A stretch of DNA of 9,918 nucleotides, taken from Chthoniobacterales bacterium (GTDB lineage Bacteria; Verrucomicrobiota; Verrucomicrobiia; Chthoniobacterales; UBA10450). This document shows positions 5,876-9,918 of this stretch, in pieces. Position numbers and translations under genes: made by a program. The notes under the pieces are model-generated. The model was not told the DNA's origin. It was given only the letters and a program-made list of their open reading frames with translations, and made no database searches. Within the stretch, counting starts at the first letter, position 1. Every line of letters starts with the position of its first letter. The DNA lies in contig JACDBM010000255.1 of assembly GCA_013694945.1 (NCBI GenBank), positions 1-9,918 on the forward strand. The letters are read 5' to 3'.

Positions 5876-8302
5876 GTGTTGCAGAGGCCTGCTCATCCTT
5901 TTCGCTCGGACTTCGCGCGGGTGCTGGCGCGGAAATTTCCGGGGCGCAAGCTCGTGATGGTGGGCGCCGGAACGGGCGAATGGCAGCGTCAATTAGAGGA
6001 GTTCGGGGTCTACGCGGTGAGTTGTGAAACGCCAAGTCAGCTCGCGGCTCTCCTGCCGCAGAACGGAGAAAAGCGGCTCCTGGATGTCGCTATCTGGATT
6101 TATTCGAAGAGCGATGAGAATCCGGACGAGCAGGCGGAGGAGATCGCACGCGTGGCTGACGACGTTATCCTATTGCCGGGCGCCGGAGCAGAGGTTTCGA
6201 AGCGCCGGCCCAAACTGGTCGAGAGTCTAAGCAGGTTCGGACTGGTTCCCGATTACGATTTCGACTCGACGGAGCTGAACATCAGCGGGATTCGGCTGAC
6301 GCGCGCTGCCGCGACGAAGAACGCCAGTTTTGGGCCGGCGATCGAGATGGCCTTCGCGCGCGTAAACCAACATGTGCGCGGGCTGGAGCGAACCCTGCGC
6401 ACGCGCATGTCCGAGCTGGAGGCGGCTGATCGGCACATCGCGAAGCTCGAGGAGAAGGTGCTGAACCTGAAGGAAACAAAGAAGCAGCTGAAACAGTTAA
6501 AGCAGGAGAAACAGGCTCTGCGAAAATCTCCCGAACGAAAGATTGGTCAGGTTCTGCTCGCGCCCTACAGGCTGCCACAAAAACTCTTGCGCGAGGTCAG
6601 CAAACGACGCCGACGCTCGGCCGATGATGCGCCGCGGCGGAGTGTCGATTCCGCGAGTGACTATCAGGCCTGGCTTCTGCGCCATCGAGCAACCGCGGAG
6701 GAATTGGAAGGCATGCGCGGCAAGCTGCGGGATTTCGTGGGCGCGCCTCTTATCAGCATCATCACGCCGGTTTTTAATACTCCTGTCTTCTGGCTCGAAG
6801 CTGCGGCCGATTCAGTGCTTGCCCAGATCTACGAAAATTGGGAACTGATCCTGATCGACGACGCGTCGACCGACGAGGGCACGTTGGCGGCATTGCCAAC
6901 GCTCGCCGCCCGCGACTCGCGCATACGACTGACGCGATTGAATGAAAGCGGCGGAATCTCGGGCGCATCGAATCATGGGCTTTCCAAAGCGCGCGGCGAT
7001 TGGGTTGGTCTGCTCGACCATGACGATATCCTGGAGCCAGACGCGCTTTATCGAACGGCTGAGCTGCTGCAAAGCCATCCTGATGCTGACCTGATCTACT
7101 CGGATGAAGACAAGCTGACGGAGGGCGGCTTCGATGCGCCCCTGTTCAAGCCCGATTGGTCCCCGGATTTTTTCCTGAGCTATAATTACATCTGTCACTT
7201 CACTACCTTGCGCCGGCGGCTTGTGGATGAGGTTGGCGGCTTCCGGGAGGAGTTCGACGGCGCTCAGGACTACGATCTCTTTCTGCGAATTGTGGAGAAG
7301 ACCGACCGGGTTCATCATATTCCGCGCATTCTTTACCATTGGCGGCGGAGCGCTTTTTCGACTTCGGATAATATCCGGCGCAAACCAAAGGCGCTCGAAG
7401 CCGGGAAAAAGGCGATCAACCAACACCTGGAGCGGCGAGGGGAAGCTGGCTATGTCGCAGTGGACTGGCGGACGCATGCCTATTGGGTCAAACGCGAGAT
7501 AGGGCAAAGGCGCAAAGTCAGCATTATCATCCCGGCGCGAGACGGGCTTCCGCTCCTATCGCGTTGTGTGGAGAGCCTGGTCAAGAAGACGAGCTACCAG
7601 GAATTCGAAATCGTGATTGTGAACAACGACAGCGAGAGCGCAGAGGCGCACGAGTATTTCGCCCGGACACCGCACCGAGTGCTGCACTTTCAGGGCCCCT
7701 TCAACTTCTCCGCGATCAACAATTTTGCAGTGGAAGAGACCGACTCGCCCTGGCTGCTGTTTCTCAACAACGATATCGAAGTGATCGAGCAGGAATGGCT
7801 TGGGGTGATGGTCCAGCACGTCCAGCGGCCGGAAGTCGGGGCGGTGGGCGCGCGGTTGTTATACCGGAACGACACTATTCAGCACGCTGGGGTGGTGCTC
7901 GGCGTCGGCGGAATAGCGCAGCACGCCTTCCGCCACTTTGGCGCCGAAGATCCGGGGATCTGCCGCCAATTGCAGGTGACGCGCAACTACAGCGCCGTGA
8001 CCGGAGCATGCCTGTTGACGCGGCGCGAAGTCTTCGAGGAGATCGGCGGGTTCGACGAAGAACGGCTTCCGGTAACGTTTAACGACGTGGATCTTTGCCT
8101 GAGGATGCGGCGGGCCGGTTATCTGGTGGTTTACACTCCGTTTGCGAAGTTGTATCACCACGAATCCGCGACCCGCCGGCGGAGCATCGAAGCGCGGGAA
8201 ACCGATGTAATGCGTGAACGCTGGCCGGACCTGCTTGAGCGCGATCCCTATTATAACCCGAATCTTTCGCGCGAGCGCGCGGATTTCTCGTTAGGCAAAT
8301 AA
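5876..8302 (+). CDS. Surface-glycan glycosyltransferase: MTase-like domain, coiled coil, two GT2 domains
   Basis: An 808-aa protein that probably builds a surface polysaccharide such as O-antigen from nucleotide sugars in the cytoplasm. Residues 25-145 look like a short Rossmann, methyltransferase-like domain: LVMVGAGTGEW (26-36, glycine-rich loop), VSCETP (48-53, possible acidic residue after strand 2) and DDVILLPG (95-102). Residues about 163-217 form a charged coiled coil with a/d positions such as 188, 191, 195, 198, 202 and 205. GT2 domain one (about 292-530): ISIITPVFNTP, LIDDASTD (326-333), LLDHDDILEPDAL with the DxD-type 381-383, YSDEDK (408-413), GAQDYDLFLR (462-471). GT2 domain two (about 548-780): VSIIIPARD, VNNDSES (582-588), LFLNNDIEV (628-636), VTGACLLTRREVF (708-720), FNDVDLCLRMRRAG (735-748). 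An in-frame stop at 5849-5851 leaves GTG 5876 (or TTG 5879) as the earliest usual start codon. The next gene follows after 7 bp. Sugar specificity is not readable. Confidence 0.9.
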   Translation: MLQRPAHPFRSDFARVLARKFPGRKLVMVGAGTGEWQRQLEEFGVYAVSCETPSQLAALLPQNGEKRLLDVAIWIYSKSDENPDEQAEEIARVADDVILLPGAGAEVSKRRPKLVESLSRFGLVPDYDFDSTELNISGIRLTRAAATKNASFGPAIEMAFARVNQHVRGLERTLRTRMSELEAADRHIAKLEEKVLNLKETKKQLKQLKQEKQALRKSPERKIGQVLLAPYRLPQKLLREVSKRRRRSADDAPRRSVDSASDYQAWLLRHRATAEELEGMRGKLRDFVGAPLISIITPVFNTPVFWLEAAADSVLAQIYENWELILIDDASTDEGTLAALPTLAARDSRIRLTRLNESGGISGASNHGLSKARGDWVGLLDHDDILEPDALYRTAELLQSHPDADLIYSDEDKLTEGGFDAPLFKPDWSPDFFLSYNYICHFTTLRRRLVDEVGGFREEFDGAQDYDLFLRIVEKTDRVHHIPRILYHWRRSAFSTSDNIRRKPKALEAGKKAINQHLERRGEAGYVAVDWRTHAYWVKREIGQRRKVSIIIPARDGLPLLSRCVESLVKKTSYQEFEIVIVNNDSESAEAHEYFARTPHRVLHFQGPFNFSAINNFAVEETDSPWLLFLNNDIEVIEQEWLGVMVQHVQRPEVGAVGARLLYRNDTIQHAGVVLGVGGIAQHAFRHFGAEDPGICRQLQVTRNYSAVTGACLLTRREVFEEIGGFDEERLPVTFNDVDLCLRMRRAGYLVVYTPFAKLYHHESATRRRSIEARETDVMRERWPDLLERDPYYNPNLSRERADFSLGK

Positions 8303-8309
8303 ATCAGAC

Positions 8310-9056
8310 GTGGCGACTCCTCGAACCGACCTTTGGCGGGCACTCTCACCGGAAGCGCAGGCTGCCTTGGAGACGCGGGATTACAGCTCGGGCACTTTCG
8401 GCGAGCAGCTCGCTCACCGCGGGCTCGAATCGGGTAAAGTCGTCTCCGCGGATCGTGCTGCCGCAGAAGTGCAAGCCGTCTGGATCCCGGGTGTGGAGGT
8501 TTTCCCACGTGTGATCCATCCGCAACCTCATCGAGGATCTTTTGGCGAGCTGGCGCGGCGCGATGAAGGCATCCTGGCAAAGATCGGCTTCTGGCCGAGC
8601 CAATGGGCCGCGGCGCGCATGTTCGCGCAGAGGGCGAAAGGTTTCCACATTCACCCGCCGAGGGTGCCCGCGGAGATCGAGCCGGGGGCTTGGTTTCGAC
8701 GACTTTTCATTGATGAGGCCGAGAATTACGCCCTTCGCCCGTATGCCGAGGAGCAATGGGACATGATGTTCTTCATGCAAGGCAGAGCGGAGATGATCCT
8801 GCGCGATCTACGGTCCGGGCTCAAGTCGCGCACCATGCGCTTATGGGTGGATGGTGACAATCACCGGAGCAGCAACAACGTGGCAATCGTGATCCCGCCG
8901 GGCGTTGCGCATGCGATCCGCGTGGAGAGTTCAGAGGATTTGATCATGGTTTATGGGACGAGCGTCTCATTCAATCCGGAGTTCGAAGGGCGGATCGCGA
9001 GCGACGTGGAAACAGCCACGCTTCCGGAAAGCTGGCAGAAGTTTCTGGATCGGTAA
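8310..9056 (+). CDS. RmlC-like cupin, dTDP-4-dehydrorhamnose 3,5-epimerase family-related protein
   Basis: A 248-aa protein whose C-terminal two thirds resembles the RmlC jelly-roll fold. Visible parts are RVIHPQPHRGSFGELARR (67-84, like the RGxFxE segment), KGFHIHPPRVP (110-120, at the place of the RmlC G-L-H-x-Q histidine), MQGRAEMILRDLRSG (156-170), and IPPGVAHAIRVES (195-207), matching the family's IPPGFAHGF. RmlC epimerises C3 and C5 of the keto sugar in dTDP-L-rhamnose synthesis. Here the lysine usually found just before the GxxxD strand is not apparent (WDMMFFMQG instead), and the N-terminal 60 residues are extra, since RmlC is about 180-200 aa. Epimerase activity is therefore uncertain; a sugar isomerase or a non-catalytic cupin is possible. 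The start is GTG at 8310, the only usual start codon after the in-frame stop at 8292-8294; no Shine-Dalgarno is seen. The 7-bp gap after the GT2 gene implies co-transcription and a role in the same glycan. Confidence 0.72.
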   Translation: MATPRTDLWRALSPEAQAALETRDYSSGTFGEQLAHRGLESGKVVSADRAAAEVQAVWIPGVEVFPRVIHPQPHRGSFGELARRDEGILAKIGFWPSQWAAARMFAQRAKGFHIHPPRVPAEIEPGAWFRRLFIDEAENYALRPYAEEQWDMMFFMQGRAEMILRDLRSGLKSRTMRLWVDGDNHRSSNNVAIVIPPGVAHAIRVESSEDLIMVYGTSVSFNPEFEGRIASDVETATLPESWQKFLDR

Positions 9057-9245
9057 GCGCGCTCTCTATCACCCGCCGCGTTGGTTCTTGAAGAGTGATC
9101 TTTTCCCAGAGGCTTTCCTCGACGCCTTTCCTGCGTCAGGAAGATCGGCGGCCTGGGGCGGAGAAGAGCACCGCGTCGGCCATTGCAAACAGAATACCGG
9201 TCTCTCTTCGCGTGCCATAGCCAGAAAACGCTCCTACCAGATCGA

Positions 9246-9918
9246 ATGAAAAGGCAGTTCGAAGCCGCCGAGCCAGAGTTAATGGACCGCGCGGACGTCT
9301 CTTCACGGGAACTCGAATCCGCCCTCAAGAGTCTTCGAGGGCTAAATCGCTACTTCGGCAGTTATCGGATCGTCGAGTATTTCGTCCGCCGTTGGGTGAA
9401 ACGTGGAGACCGGCTGCGGATCCTCGATCTGGCGACGGGCTCGGCCGATATCCCGCGACTCGTAGCGGATTACGCGCGTCAAGCGGGAGCAGAAGTCCGC
9501 GTGGAAGCAGTGGATTTCCAGCCGGCGACAATCCAAATGGCGCGGCAACTGAGCACGGAATATCCGGAGATTGTTTGCACGTGCGCGGACGTGTTTACCT
9601 TCAGCGCGCCGGAACCGTTCGACCTCGTGATTTGCTCGCTTGCGCTCCATCACTTCAGTGACGAAGACGCCGTTCGTTTGCTCCGGCGCTGCCGGGAATT
9701 ATCGCACGGGCGCGTGCTCGTCTCCGATCTCCGGCGCGGCTTTCTTGCCCTCGCAGGAGTTTATTTGCTTACGGTGTTGATCTTTCGGGACAGCATGACG
9801 CGGGCGGACGGACGGGCTTCGGCGCGGCGCGCCTTCTCTTTCGCGGAACTGAAGGCGCTCGCCAGACGCGCGGGCTGGCAGAACTTCGGCGCGGCCAAAT
9901 TCCGTTTCGCGCGTCACG
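9246..9918 (+). CDS. Class I SAM-dependent methyltransferase, 3'-truncated by window
   Basis: Soluble class I methyltransferase; 224 codons are visible from the ATG at 9246 and the frame runs off the right edge. Motif I is ILDLATGSADIP (59-70), the acidic residue after strand 2 is Asp90 in VDFQPA, and the strand-4 region is FDLVICSLALHHFSDEDAV (125-143), where LHHF is typical of methyltransferases acting on small molecules. VSDLRRG (159-165) and RRAFSFAELKALARRAGW (194-211) follow. The N-terminal text ELMDRADV and the late segment with LRRGFLALAGVYLLTVLIF resemble, as I recall, methyltransferases encoded beside type III polyketide synthases and FAD-dependent oxidoreductases; that assignment is from memory. 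AKFRFARH at the edge resembles the usual C-terminal strand, so probably only a few residues are missing. The 189-bp gap upstream (9057-9245) suggests separate transcription from the glycan genes. No Shine-Dalgarno is visible. Substrate unknown. Confidence 0.85.
   Translation, partial: MKRQFEAAEPELMDRADVSSRELESALKSLRGLNRYFGSYRIVEYFVRRWVKRGDRLRILDLATGSADIPRLVADYARQAGAEVRVEAVDFQPATIQMARQLSTEYPEIVCTCADVFTFSAPEPFDLVICSLALHHFSDEDAVRLLRRCRELSHGRVLVSDLRRGFLALAGVYLLTVLIFRDSMTRADGRASARRAFSFAELKALARRAGWQNFGAAKFRFARH

Noticed and set aside
5792..5992. Upstream extension of the acyltransferase-heptosyltransferase frame to 5992
   Set aside because: It would cross the divergent promoter region and the start of the GT2 gene and adds 67 residues before the normal HtrB N-terminus.
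6812..8082. Long alternative frames within the GT2 gene (6812-7507 minus, 7483-8082 plus)
   Set aside because: Both overlap the well-supported GT2 domains and lack recognisable features.
9128..9142. Inverted repeat TTCCTG/CAGGAA with a 3-nt loop after the cupin gene
   Set aside because: Only 6 bp, no T-run after it and about 70 bp past the stop codon; too weak to call a terminator.
1..9918. Search for CRISPR arrays, tRNA/rRNA genes, IS elements, phage or defence genes
   Set aside because: I found no direct-repeat arrays, transposase motifs, terminal inverted repeats or RNA-gene signatures; the genes read as ordinary envelope and housekeeping functions with uniform composition by eye.

Overview
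The window reads as G+C-rich chromosomal DNA from a Gram-negative bacterium, most likely a member of the Verrucomicrobiota. The strongest lineage clue is a 51-codon gene at 3128-3283 (minus) for a small basic protein of a family I know only from Verrucomicrobia and Chlamydiae. The lipid A/LPS core gene shows an outer membrane with lipopolysaccharide. A soil-type Chthoniobacterales-like genome is my guess; nothing in the sequence settles the genus.

Layout. Positions 1-2307 (plus) hold the C-terminal part of an FtsX/MacB-type ABC permease of the YbbP kind, running in from the left edge. After a 31-bp convergent spacer, four minus-strand genes follow. Read in their direction of transcription they are: a fused lipid A acyltransferase/heptosyltransferase (5791 to 3815), a YbgC-like hotdog thioesterase (3804 to 3388), the small basic protein (3283 to 3128) and an RsuA/RluB-family rRNA pseudouridine synthase (3037 to 2339). 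An 84-bp divergent spacer (5792-5875) with a perfect TATAAT then leads to plus-strand genes: an 808-aa protein with an MTase-like domain, a coiled coil and two GT2 domains (5876-8302), an RmlC-like cupin (8310-9056), and a class I SAM methyltransferase (from 9246, cut by the right edge).

How they fit together. The divergent centre is a cell-envelope locus. To the left are lipid A acylation and heptose addition to the LPS core. To the right are surface-glycan assembly (tandem GT2) and a probable sugar epimerase-like cupin. The small basic protein and pseudouridine synthase look like a ribosome-linked pair. The last methyltransferase resembles those I associate with type III polyketide synthase or FAD-oxidoreductase loci, so a different pathway may begin at the right edge.

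No stretch longer than 300 bases lacks a gene. The longest gap, 9057-9245, shows no ORF or RNA gene I can support. I see no tRNA, rRNA, CRISPR, IS element, att site or defence system. The least ordinary items are the acyltransferase-heptosyltransferase fusion, the three-part glycosyltransferase with a possibly leaderless GTG start, and the small basic protein beside an rRNA-modifying enzyme.
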